Made by a program: the position numbers and the translations under genes
Part shown: piece by piece, positions 11,454 to 22,115 of the stretch
Position numbering within the stretch: position 1 is the first letter of the stretch
Layout: each line of letters opens with the position of its first letter
The notes under the pieces: generated by a model
Told to the model about the DNA's origin: nothing
Seen by the model: only the letters and a program-made list of their open reading frames with translations
Databases searched by the model: none
DNA from: Poronia punctata
Lineage: Eukaryota; Ascomycota; Sordariomycetes; Xylariales; Xylariaceae
NCBI GenBank assembly: GCA_022579005.1
Contig: MU401482.1
Coordinates: 1-64,000 of the forward strand
Length of the DNA: 64,000 bases
Direction of reading: 5' to 3'

Positions 11454-12698
11454 TCATTCATCATAATCAGCAGCAATAAACGCCCCCTCAGGCGGTATCA
11501 AGGATTCCGGCCTACCCTTTGGAGGCTGTCTAACGGCATTTTCGGCCACGAATTGTTTTATAGCGTCGTAGTTGCCGCATGTATGCATTCGTTTGTTTTC
11601 CCCTGTTAACTTTCCCGTGTCGCCTATCCAGATGAAGGGGACTGTGTGTTTTTTGGGGGGATATTGTTAGTTAGGTGGTTTAAAATCGTGAGGGAGGGGA
11701 GGGGACAAGGGACAGTGGAAGGAGAGGGAAAATAAAAGGGGGGTGGGGAAAGGGAAAAGGGAAAAGGGGAGAGAGGAGAGGGGAGTAAAGTAAGTAAGTA
11801 AATAAGTACCTATGCCCAAGTCGGCTGTACATGCTATACGATGACGGATGATTTCCAAGCAGTGATCTGTTTATTTTTTTTTAAAAAAAAAAGTCTCTGG
11901 ATTAGTAGGTATTTTCATATATTGGGGAGTTTGATGACAAAAGAAAAAAAACTAGGTTTAAGTTTAGGTTTAGGTTTAGGTATCTTTACCTATATGCATA
12001 ATATCCCAGCCTTCCAACTCGGCCGGCACACACGTAGGCGGCTTACAAGTGTCGCGGGAATGTTGCACATTGTAATAGAGATTCTTGCGCAACAGGTTGA
12101 CGCAATGCATCTGATGGACTGCCTCGGGTAAGACTGGATATCCGACCATGTTCAGATCGGGTCTGTCTATGTACGCGTGACGAGAGGGGTCGATGTCTGC
12201 TTTTTGGGCTTCGGATTTGGGGATCATTATGAAGCCTTTGTCTGTTTTTTTATTAGTCTGGCTGAAAGAAAAGTAGGGAGGAGGGGGAGGGGAGGGGAAG
12301 GGGAAAGGGAAGGGGGAAAAAGTACCGGCTTGTTCGTAATCAGCCCAGATGTCATCTGCTTTTGTAGAATTGTGTTGACGCCATGGGGTTTCTTCGAGGT
12401 CGTCAGGGTAGAATGTTACGTTTATTAGTTGGGGAGATGTTGTTGCTAGGTGGGATAGGGTTGGTGTTATTCCTTTGGGGGGTGTGTTTACGCATCTGGA
12501 GGGTTTGGATTTTGTTGATGGGAGGAGGAATAGGAGGATTATCGTGATGATATTGGTGATGGTGAGGATTGAGATGGTGATTATGGAGGAATAGGAAGTA
12601 GTTCGTTTTCTAGGGGGTTCTTCGTGATATTGTTGTTGTTGTTGTTGTTCTTCCTTGGGGAGAAGCCCTTCTGTGTCTTCTGGTGATGGACTCCTCAT
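11454..12698 (-). CDS. UstYa-like (DUF3328) oxidase, first of a divergent pair
   Basis: UstYa-type membrane proteins oxidise or cross-link side chains, often Tyr, in ribosomal cyclic peptides. I join 12698-12326, 12241-11990, 11866-11810 and 11641-11454 on the minus strand (289 residues), all introns phase 1. The first intron is a multiple of three without stops and so is masked as open frame. A poly-Gln run (18-23) precedes one membrane helix (about 37-60). The two diagnostic motifs are HQMHC at 167-171 and HIDHC at 207-211; the second is created by splicing between exons 2 and 3. The C-terminal VPFIWIGDTG and HTCGNYDAIKQF match the family tail. The gene faces away from a second HxxHC gene and lies 2.2 kb from a Lys-Arg-repeat precursor. 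An alternative role is cyclisation in another secondary pathway. Confidence 0.87.
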
Positions 12699-13200
12699 TG
12701 TTTATTCATTGATATCTGCACCGGAAGGGACTGGGGAAACTTGTCTTGAAGCTTAGTCCAGAGAAGAAAACTCTAGTGTTGAAACTGATATTGAGCTGTT
12801 TGGAAGGCGGGTATATTATTAACCCGTTACGTGATATTACATTATCTATGCGATCATGGAAAGAGCTTGATATCTCGTCAGATCTTAGTTCGTCTCCATA
12901 CCCAGGCCGGAGTTGCGGGTTACAGGATTCAGGATTCGTGGGCACATGGTATCTCTCAACTTCCACCTTCCTAATTTTGTTACCTTTCCCACTCCCCTGG
13001 GAAACCTTAAAGCAGCGCGTGGGGGGAGGAAGGTATATGATATGGTAACCATGATAGGCGACTTACACGACTTATTCGGACGTTTGGATTTCATCATATG
13101 GAGTTTCCGAGACATGGCGATGACGGGATACTAGACTAGCTATAATCGTGGACTTTTGACTTTCCCTCTTCTCCCTTCAGCGAACAACATAAACATCGAG
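12699..13200. promoter_or_regulatory. Shared divergent promoter of the two UstYa-type genes
   Basis: The two HxxHC genes start 502 bp apart in opposite directions, so this segment should carry both promoters and may co-regulate them. I did not identify a specific regulator-binding site. The inference rests on gene arrangement only. Confidence 0.5.
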
Positions 13201-13897
13201 ATGAAAAGCGATATTGCATATGAGCCACTACCCGGTGGAAGACCACCAACGAAGAAATGGAATACGCTATCCTTCACCGTCGGCTGCACAACTTCGCTCG
13301 TCATAGGCATCGTCTTTCTCTTCATTCACAGCGCTGTGTCGACTCCTAAGACGACAGAAGAGATAGAAGCGGAAGATTGGAACTACTGCGGGCGCTCTAG
13401 CGAAGCTGCTAGGGAGCGCGGTTGTGTCATGGAACCCATGTTCTACGGCTGGATGCCAGCAAAGTGCGTATTTCGCGAGCTTACCGATTCTCTGCCAGTG
13501 TTCGAGGACCGCACTTATTACAGAGATCTGAATATGACGGAGAAGCTGCGGCCGGAACAGCTTTGGGCGGGAGAGTATAATATTGTTTATACGCCAAAGT
13601 AAGAAAACCGAGGGTTGTTACTCTCCTTGAGGAGCTTCCCTTCTTTACTTTGAGCCGCTTGGATTGATCTCGGCTGATATTTGTGTTTCAAGGTATCATG
13701 ATGAGCATTGCTTGTTCCAGTGGAGGAAACTCCAATATGCAATGACTAACAGGATGGACTTCGTCGACAATAAGACGATGAGTATGCACCACACTACTCA
13801 TTGTGCGGACCAGCTTTCGGAGAGCTGCGAGCCCGAGACGGGAGGGAGAGCTACTATCGAGATTGGCTTTTACCGGTGCCGGAAGACGATCTGGTGA
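13201..13897 (+). CDS. UstYa-related membrane protein with two HxxHC motifs
   Basis: Exons 13201-13598 and 13693-13897 give 200 residues; the donor is GTAAGA, the acceptor TTTCAAG, and the junction splits a Lys codon. One membrane helix spans about 22-45. A fungal-specific block CGRSSEAARERGCVMEPMF follows. After splicing there are two HxxHC motifs, HDEHC at 135-139 and HTTHC at 166-170, with the same spacing logic as UstYa proteins, where these residues are thought to bind metal. The first motif is supplied at the very start of exon 2. The sequence is divergent from the neighbour on the minus strand, so they are not a recent duplicate. I infer a second modifying enzyme of the adjacent peptide pathway. 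It could instead be a partner subunit. Start chosen at the first ATG in frame. Confidence 0.8.
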
Positions 13898-14882
13898 TGG
13901 AAATGACAGATGCCTCCTTTAGGTTAGAAGTGTCGCTTTCCTGGCTTTTGCCGGGACAGACCTCAGTGTAGTAGTACCATGGTGCTCGAGATAGTAAACT
14001 AGAAAAGCCAGCGTTATTGATTTCATACTCAACCTTTTCGCTTCCTGTAGACGAGATGAAAAACCATCCGAACCAAGCTCTAATATCAGGCTCAGTCATT
14101 GCGTGCAGTACTTCCGCTCCTTCCTCGCCACTTTTACCATGGCTTGGATCACGTCGGCGATAGAACTTATTGACCCCGCCAATTCAACAAGCCGTGTGGG
14201 CATCTTCGCATCCCCGGCTCCGCCTCAGTCTCCGACTCGGCGTTTGATACTGATTTATCATCATGACAATCGAGCAGGATTTCGGCGCATACCTAACCCA
14301 TATGGCATAGCCAAAACTCACATGTCCGCTCTATCCCATCTCCACGGAGATTTTCCCCATCGAGGTCGATAACCGCCTACACCATGTAGGGCCTATCTCG
14401 AAGGATTCGGTGAATGCTTACTTTGGAACTCTTGGCAGCGTGTGTACACTCTGTTAAACCAATCATCCATGCGGAGAAGTTGGAATGACGAGTATTGAAG
14501 CATATCATGCCGCTTTAACATGCCCATGCCCACGTGACGAGGCCAGAATGCTGGTGAGGAGAGCAGTTACTCGTATATTCGAAACCATGGGACCTCATCG
14601 ATCGGGGTGAGACACCATATGCTTCCCCACAGGTGAATGGATGAGGGAGTGTAGACATGGGAATGATGTGGGGGTCAGAATCGAATCTCGATGGCCTCAT
14701 TGCTTTCGGGCACCTGGTTATTCCTAGGTATATAATGAGCTATCGTCAGTCTGTGTTCGCAACCAAGTAACTATGGGTTACGATCGCTGCCCTGTTCGTC
14801 TAGAGAAAGCATTCGGAGTAAAATATACCTACTTATATATTGTACAAAATACACACCTATCACACAGGGAAACAGAGAAATC
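13898..14882. other. Intergenic region upstream of the peptide precursor
   Basis: No intact gene is visible. On the minus strand near 13860-14190 some short segments look weakly protein-like but are broken by stops in every frame, which could be a decayed gene. The downstream part holds the precursor promoter, including TATATAAT at 14729-14736. Confidence 0.45.
14729..14736 (+). promoter_or_regulatory. Possible TATA element for the peptide precursor
   Basis: TATATAAT lies about 150 bp before the precursor ATG at 14883. The position is plausible for a fungal core promoter. It is a single match in AT-leaning DNA, so confidence is low. Confidence 0.3.
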
Positions 14883-15317
14883 ATGAAGACATACCTCTTT
14901 TTCGCTACTATGGCCCTAGGCGTCCTAGCCGCGCCCCTCGTCGGTACGTTGTTCAAGTGGCTTTGGTGGGCGTGACTGTTTAATAAGGTATAAGCTAACT
15001 GTATTCCCATAGTCGACGACGCAAAGCGCCAGTTCGTAGGAACATATGTCCCTGCCGGGGCCGAGGGGGAGGCCGCTGAAAAGCGCCAGTTCGTAGGAAC
15101 GTATGTTCCCGCAGGGGATGAAGGTGAAGCTGCAGAGAAGCGCCAGTTTGTAGGAACGTACGTTCCGGCAGGTGAAGAAGGAGAGGCTGCTGAAAAACGC
15201 CAGTTCGTGGGAACATACGTCCCTGCCGGGGATGAAGGGGAAGCTGCAGAGAAGCGCCAGTTTGTAGGAACATATGTCCCCGCAGGCGATGAAGGCGAGG
15301 CACCGGTGAAGAACTAG
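14883..15317 (+). CDS. Secreted Lys-Arg repeat precursor (candidate RiPP)
   Basis: Exons 14883-14943 and 15013-15317 give 121 residues; the intron (GTACGT...CATAG) follows the signal sequence. Residues 1-17 form a typical signal peptide, MKTYLFFATMALGVLAA. Five copies of a 19-residue unit follow, each opened by Lys-Arg at 25-26, 44-45, 63-64, 82-83 and 101-102. Each unit has an invariant QFVGTYVPAG core and an acidic spacer of the type DEGEAAE. Only the first spacer position (A, D or E) varies, apart from the altered tail of the last copy. Codons for the identical cores differ silently, so the peptide is under selection. Kexin would release 17-residue peptides starting with Gln, which may become pyroglutamate. 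A conserved Tyr is available for UstYa chemistry. Alternatives are a secreted signalling peptide or a wall peptide; it does not look like a Cys-containing mating pheromone. Confidence 0.88.
15021..15308 (+). repeat. Five tandem 57-bp coding repeats
   Basis: The unit is 19 codons and begins AAGCGCCAGTTCGT or a silent variant. The copies differ mostly at third codon positions. The array encodes the Lys-Arg-flanked peptides of the precursor; the last copy ends in a diverged tail before the TAG at 15315-15317. Confidence 0.9.
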
Positions 15318-16233
15318 ATCGAGCCTAGCAATATAATCGAGTCCACATTGTGGGACACGCTGCGCCAATGCAGTACTTTCTTCGGAAGCTGTCGTAAATA
15401 GGGTGCTGGGTTAGATAGCGGCGTTGTTAGGCCACAGGCACAGACCATGAATGCCAGTCACTTGGATAACCACGCGCGGCGCATCAACTTAAGAGGTGGC
15501 TGTTCGTTGTCTCCTGGACCTTTGTAGGACCAGACCTTCGATGGGAAGGCCTGTCACTTTCTAAGCTCAAATGATGATTTACCTGCTTCCTTACTGGTAC
15601 CTCTTATTGCATCCACGATAGACTCATAAAGTACTTCTTGTCCTGATGAACATTTGCTCCACGCACTGCGGTGGTCGACTGGCGATGGGAAATGTACGAA
15701 AGCCTTCCTACGAGTAGGATAGCGGAAGTGATTATGGACATGGTACGTACCATGACCATTTACCATTGACCACAAGCAATGATTACTTGCCAAGCGTCCA
15801 TGTCCCACGTTGTGACGTGGATAATATCATACGAGTAGGAAGGAGGCGGGCGTGTTGCCCGGCCTGAATTCCCCCACCAGCCCGCCCAGCCACAATAGGC
15901 CAAACAGGCCAAGCCACGTCGCGAGCCACAAAAAGGTTGGATTTACTCGTATAGTGCATTCACAGTGCCACAGGAATGAAAGTTCAAAGTTGCAACTTCT
16001 CAATATATTTGTATGAGCCTCGTACCTACTTCATCGTTTCTGTTTCGGGTGTAACTGGCGCCTAGGTACCTACCTACTACTACCTATTGGTTGCGATGCA
16101 CTTCTACAAGATGTCAGGGCCATGGTAAAAATTTGCAAGTACGTGTGCGTCAGGTACCTTGGGTATTTCGTTTCTCATCCATAACACATTATGCCTTGTA
16201 TATAAGCTTCAACTTCCCAAGCTCAACAGAAAT
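15318..16233. other. Spacer between peptide precursor and PKS
   Basis: This holds the 3' flanks of two convergent genes. I see no gene. The segment around 15860-15910 is rich in GCCCGCC/CCAAGCCAC words, and 16060-16090 contains TACCTACCTACTAC repeats. Confidence 0.5.
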
Positions 16234-19200
16234 CTATAACCTTCCAATGTCCGAGTCCTCCACAGCTTCCTTGAAGCCGGTGATGATCCTGATGAGATCG
16301 GACTCATGGGACGAGCCGCCCGTCCAAGAAACGTGTTTGAAGCCGACGTTTTGCATGCAATCACCCCAGTACTCGGGACTAGCAAGTACGTAAGGGCGGC
16401 CATCGTTAAACATCCACCATCCGTCTAGCAGGCCGAAGACCAGGTCAAACCAGTAGAGTCGTTCTGTGAATTCGACAACGGAGACAAAACCATTGGGCTG
16501 CAGGAGTTTGCCAATATTCTTGAGCGAGTTATTCAAGTCTCTTGTCGCATGAATGCAATTCGTCGAGATGACAACGTCGAACTGTCCGTGGAGCTCCAGT
16601 GGTGGTTCGTTCTCGATGTTCAAGGTGGTGTACTTCATACAGTCGAATCTCGAGAACTTTCGCTTTCCCCCGGCAACCAGCGCTGCCGAGATATCCGTAA
16701 AGGTGTACTCGACGGGTATCCCAAGTGTTGCCAACCCCTCTACTACCCATTTCGTCGTGGCGCCGGTCCCGCCTCCTATCTCGAGGATGCGGAACTTCTT
16801 ACCCGGAGGCTTTGGGGTTGAGTTACTCAAGAACTTCACTAGGAAATTTGTGAGAAGCTGTGATGTGGTCATGTACGAAGGACTAGTGCTGTAAAATTTC
16901 TCTAGAATATCGCGATTTGCCTTGGTCCCGAAGAGATGATTGACAGGATCTTTTGAACCCGTCATGAGGTCGGCCAGATTCGATCCGCAAAGATGAAGAA
17001 GCCGGTGGTCGTGAGCAAATTGGGGTGCATTTCGCAACAGCTCTTCGAGGAGAACTCCAGATGGCGTGCCATCCACAGGCACCTCAGAGCGACGATAGCG
17101 AGACCCGTCGCGGTCTGCGACCTTTCCTTGTTGTAGGATCTCATAGAGCGAATCGCGTAGGCGGTCATGCCTGGGTAATGTTGGAAGCAGGGAAATCTCG
17201 TCGCCTGGGTTGAGGTTCGCGAGATGTACACCCATGTCCGCAAATGCCTCGACAGTATACGCAAGTACTAGGCGCGATTCCCTCTCAAAGACATCGGCAT
17301 AATAGTTGGAAAAGCGGTGGGATGACGCTAGCTTGTCAAACTCGCTCTTGATGGACTCGAAGAGTTTGAGAGCGTTCCCGGAAGTGGAATCTCGGTGAAG
17401 AAGACCGCCATGGACATCAATATCGGTAGTCTCAGCAACTGGCGTCAGCAGTGGCGACATTGAAGTCGCAGAGGTAGGCGGACTGTCGCTATAAGTTGCC
17501 AGACCTGGCGAGACTGCGTCAAGCACTATATCTGTCAGATGTCCATAGGTACTGTCCATTGTGAGTAGGGACAGGTCGACATAAACGCCAAACTCCTTCC
17601 TAATGTCACTGACAACCTCCATGCAGAGAAGCGAATCCAGTCCGCGTTCTGCCAAGTTGGTTGAGCGGTCAAAGTCGGACGCTGGGCATTCTAAATGGCT
17701 CGCAAGCAAGCTGGCAAGGCGTGATAAAATGTCGCTGTGCTCTTGTGGCCTTGCGTATACCACTTGAGATGCTTGTCCTACAACTGATTCATCCACGATG
17801 CCAGTCGACAAAAGTTTGGGTAAGTTGGGTGTTGATGCCGGTACAACCTGCTTCGTCAAGCTTTCCGGCTTCTGCAGATTAAACTGCGATGTGATATAAC
17901 GACAAAACGAAGGGGCATCCTGAAGACCGACCAGTTGATCCGACGGTATGGATATGCCGAATTGTGCGTTAACCTCTGAAACCACTTCGTTCACCATTAA
18001 GGAATCGATGCCGAGGTCTGCGAGTGTCACGTCTTCCGCGAAGCACTCTGACGGCACATCGGTGACTCGACTCAGCAGCTTTCGTACTTCCTCTTCGATG
18101 CCGGAATCTCCGCGATTGTCTACGGGGTCCACAGTTGGAACGGGTGTCGGACTAGGACTAGGACGACCATTATTTACCGACTGTTTGGTCACCCTGCTAG
18201 GCTTGGGGGCATGGACTTGTGGTGTAGCCGTGGTTAGTCGTGCCGGCGTATCTTCTGGATAGAGCGCCGTGCTATTTGGGGTAGTATGGTTCGACTCGAA
18301 TAGCACCTTCGCCAGCGAGCTGGTTCTGATTCTGTTGAATCGTGCGCCGAAGGCTACAAACACGAGCCTCGAAGTATTGGCGTCTCGGGCAAATATGTCT
18401 GCATGGACCTCTTTATCACCGACACTGGATGTTGTGGTCCAGACTTTCCATTCTCCACACCCTCGACCTTGCTCTTCTCGTCCGGGGTCCACAATGATGC
18501 TATCAACCTGTGTGCACACATAAATCTCATCTGGAGGACATGGTGCAAGGCAGTTTTGATATATGCTCGCTATTTGGAAGAAGTTGTCGATTGCAACAGG
18601 GTGGGTGAAGAATCCCTTTAGACGCGGTGGCTGAGGATCTGGCAGTGCGACTTGGCCTACGACTGTGTTATCATCCGCAGCTATGTGGCGAACGCCTCTG
18701 TAAAAGTCTTGATAGCTAACAACTTTGGAGAAGACATTGTAGATCACAGACCCGTGCATGGCCTCGGCGCTGCGGTCTAAGGTGACTTCGTCGGTTCTCT
18801 GATACTTCAGGAGTCTATCGATTCGGCTCATCTCAACATCAAGGCTGGTATCATGCTGAGCGACAATCTCGAATTCTCCGGTCGCGTGTACGGTAGGTTC
18901 CTCCAAGTTCTTGCTTTGATCTCGAAGCTCAGAGCTAAAGGCAAACTCCCATCTGAGACCGGCTTGGTCTAGCTGCCTGAACACCAGTTTAACGCTTTTA
19001 TCGTCAGCGAGTCCCACAGATGAGATGATTTTCAGGTCGCCAAGTCGCCCACGGACACCCAAAGGCATGTCCTTGGCGGCTGAAATATGGCGCCCAGCCT
19101 GGTAGACAAGCTCCACATATAGAGATGCCGGACATAACGGTTGTTGCAATACTGCGTGACCCTCGACGAGTGTCCGCCACTCTTCACTACGCGGGTCGAC

Positions 19201-22067
19201 GACGAAAATTGCCCGGTGACAGGCAGGAGACACGGTCTGCAGACCGGAAAAGCTGAGGAGCACCGGCTCAACTAATTTCTCCGTTGCCGGAACCAGCGAG
19301 CTTTCGGAATCGGCTGGTATGTCATATTTGAAGTCTAGCCAATGGCTTATTCTCTCGAACTGGTATGGAGGTAGGTTCGACGCTTGGTAGATCTGCCTAT
19401 CGGACCGGTGGAATGGCCAGAACTGTACATGGTGACCCTCCTTCCATAAATTTGCCGTTACGGCGGCCAGGCTGTTCAATCCATCATGCCTGGTCAGTTT
19501 AACAGAGTAAAGGGCATGTCTCGGATCGTCAGAGACGCAGCGGCGTACAATGTCGGTGACAGAGGTAAGTGAACCAGCCTCTACCCAGGTGCAAGGTCCG
19601 TGCAGTTCATCGATTCGCTTTATCGCATCATTGAAGAAGACGGCGTCCCGGGTGTGGTTGACTATCATCTGAGCAGATGGTGTAGTCTCGAATTCGGTTG
19701 TCATCTCAAGTGGTATCTTTGGCGAGCGGTACTGTAAGGACTGTGCTAATCTTTCGAGTCCAGGTAGGATCGGTTCGCAGAGCCTTGAGTGAAAACCGTG
19801 TGTCACATCCAGTACCTTGTATCTGGTCGCTGGGTTCCCTTTCAGAATACCCACTGCCATGTCAACTTCTGCCGCGGATCCAACAAGTACATGACTATTC
19901 GGACCATTATAACAGGCAATTTCCAGCCGAGAAGCAGGGTTGATTCTCTTGACGGACGACATGAGGCCCAAAGTGGTCGACAGGTCAGAGCTGACAGCCA
20001 ACATGGATCCATTTTCGCTGGCCCATGCCGTCTTCATGAGCATGGCGCGGCCGTAAACGAGCCGGAGTCCATCGTGAAGAGAGAGAACGCCCGATACGGT
20101 AAGCGCGACCAGTTGGCCGAAAGAGTGGCCGACTAGGCGATCGACTTTCAAGCCACATTCAATCCAAGACCGGGCACAAGCATATTGCAGAGAGAACTGT
20201 GCGGTGTGCAGTAGGGCAACATCCTCCTGGGGGGCAGTACTGAAAATGCCGGGGAAGATGCCAGGTTGGCCCCATCCCTTTACGATTGTGTCGCATTCTT
20301 GAAGATGCCTCTGGAGCAGTGTAGAGCCATCGTACACGGATCGACTCAGGCCTACAGAACGGCTTCCTTGTCCACCGAAGACTAGTACAACTGGTCTCGT
20401 GCTTGAGGGGGCGTCGAGAGCGGGAGCGGGGGCTGCGAGGACCCGGTCCAACTCTGCCAAGTCAGAAGCTGTGGCCACTAATTTCTGGGGGAGTTTTCTG
20501 TTTTGCCTTTCGCTCAGGCCGTATGCGATGTCCGCCAGCGTCAAGGATGGCGACGCTTTGACGTGGAGCCGGAGCTTTTTGCAGTTATCAGCGAGGCTCT
20601 GCGGGCTGTTTCCAGTCAGAACTAGCGGGTATGCAGACAACAACTTTCCAGTCGTCGGCCGTGTCGATGGTAGGAAACCTGCTTCTCCCACCAACAAGGC
20701 CGCAATACTACCGGCAGCGCCATAGTTGTTGACACACGCCAAGCGGTTCTCTCCCGGCCATGGTGTCGTGGTAGTCGGTATCCGCCACTGCGCCGCGTCC
20801 ATTTCGATTTTGGGGTTCAGCTTGTGGAAACCCACTTGGCGAGGGATAGCTTTGTGCTGCAGCATCAGGAGAACTTTAATCAATCCAGCCACGCCGGATG
20901 CTCCCTCCGCATGACCGATATTTCCCTTGACCGATGATATGTATAGAGGTGTTTGGCGTCGCGGACCACAGAAGACATCCTTTATCGCATCGATTTCGCG
21001 AGGATCACCTACAGGCGTTCCGGAGCCGTGAGCTGTTTTAATGCAGGTTAGCTTGTGGACACCGAGTATTTGAGCAGGGGACAACTCGAATGAAAAGACG
21101 AGTCAACTATACCTTCTAGGTAGGACACTTCCTCGGGAGCGACGCCAGCGAGATCTAAAACCTTGCGGTATAAGCTGGCGTGGGAGCCGCTGTGTGGCAC
21201 CGTGATGGGAACTTTGTTGCTACTCTGCTTGACAGCGGTCGAGAGAATAGTACCGAGGATATTGTCGCCGTCCTCTACCGCCTTGGAGAGTTTCTTCAAG
21301 ACGACCAAGCCAACACCTTCGCCACGGCAGTACCCGTCCGCACCTTGATCAAAGGGCTTAGTAGGACCCGTCTGACTGAGGAATGAAGCTTGCGCCAGAT
21401 TCTGGTATAGATGAGGGCTTGTGAAGACGGAGACGCCGCCGGCAATGGCGCTCGTGCAGTCACCCTGTAAGATGGCCTTGCAGGCTGCATCTATGGCCAC
21501 AGCGGACGAGGAACAGGCAGTGTCATACGTTATAGACGGGCCAGTGAAACCGAAAAAGTGACTGATCCTGCCGGTAAGAAATGCCCGCAAGGTGCTCAGT
21601 GCGGAAAAGGCATTAGGCGGATGGCTGGCCACATTGTCGTTGTAGTCTGACCCGATCAGGCCAACAAAACAGCCCACTTCGGTGTCTGGCTCGTTTTGTT
21701 GCGGCCGAAAGAAAGCAGCCGACTCGAGGGCTTGATAGGCGACTTCTAGGAGGAGTCTTTGTTGCGGGTCCATTGTGGCTGCCTCCCTGCTCGACACCTT
21801 GAAAAAGCGGTTATCGAAGTCGGATACGTTATTCAAGAAGTTACCAGAGAAGATAGACTTGTCATTGCTCCGTTTGTGAGTGTGGGTGGGGAACCGCTCC
21901 GGGGGAGGCTCGGAGGCCATTGACCTGCCCGACTCTAGAAGATGCCAGAATTCCTCTACTGAGTCAGCTCCTGGGAATTTACAACCCATGCCGATTATGG
22001 CGATGGCCTTGTCCGTGTCCAGTGGCGGGCCGTTACGCCCGTGGCGCTCACTGCTGCTTTCCCTCAT
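16234..22067 (-). CDS. Non-reducing polyketide synthase KS-AT-PT-ACP-ACP-CMeT
   Basis: This iterative type I PKS would make a C-methylated aromatic polyketide. Exons 22067-21113 and 21032-16234 give 1917 residues; the 80-nt intron restores the KS motif AHGSGTPVGDP. Visible domains and residues: KS with Cys185 in DTACSSSA and the later GNIGHAEGASG; AT with GHSFG (Ser about 622); product-template domain with His about 944 in EGHAVLQQPLCPASLY and Asp about 1134 in HPVAIDNFFQ; two acyl carriers, LGIDSLM (Ser about 1329) and RGLDSLL (Ser about 1452); C-methyltransferase with ILEIGGGTGATTKW near 1734. It ends with the methyltransferase: no thioesterase or reductase. Only about 20 residues precede the KS, so there is no SAT domain. 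An in-frame ATG at 22115 would add 16 residues. A TATATATATATA tract at 22254-22270 lies upstream. Confidence 0.92.
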
Positions 22068-22115
22068 TGGATGATGATGGGCAATTGAGAATTCGACAAA
22101 AAGGTTGAATGTCAA

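Noticed and set aside
11953..11982. TTTAGG-like repeats as telomeric sequence
   Set aside because: Only about four imperfect copies occur inside an intron, and the usual fungal telomere unit is TTAGGG.
12242..12325. Pro/Phe-rich insert in the UstYa-like protein as real coding sequence
   Set aside because: The segment begins GTACTT, ends ACAG, is pyrimidine-rich and interrupts the family alignment, so it is an intron that happens to be open.
14103..14372. Signal-peptide-like open frame between the HxxHC gene and the precursor
   Set aside because: It starts at GTG rather than ATG, has no splice support and no repeat or family motif.
14925..15368. Minus-strand frames with repeats over the precursor
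   Set aside because: They are antisense shadows of the 57-bp repeats; the plus strand has the signal peptide, the splice sites and codon-level conservation.
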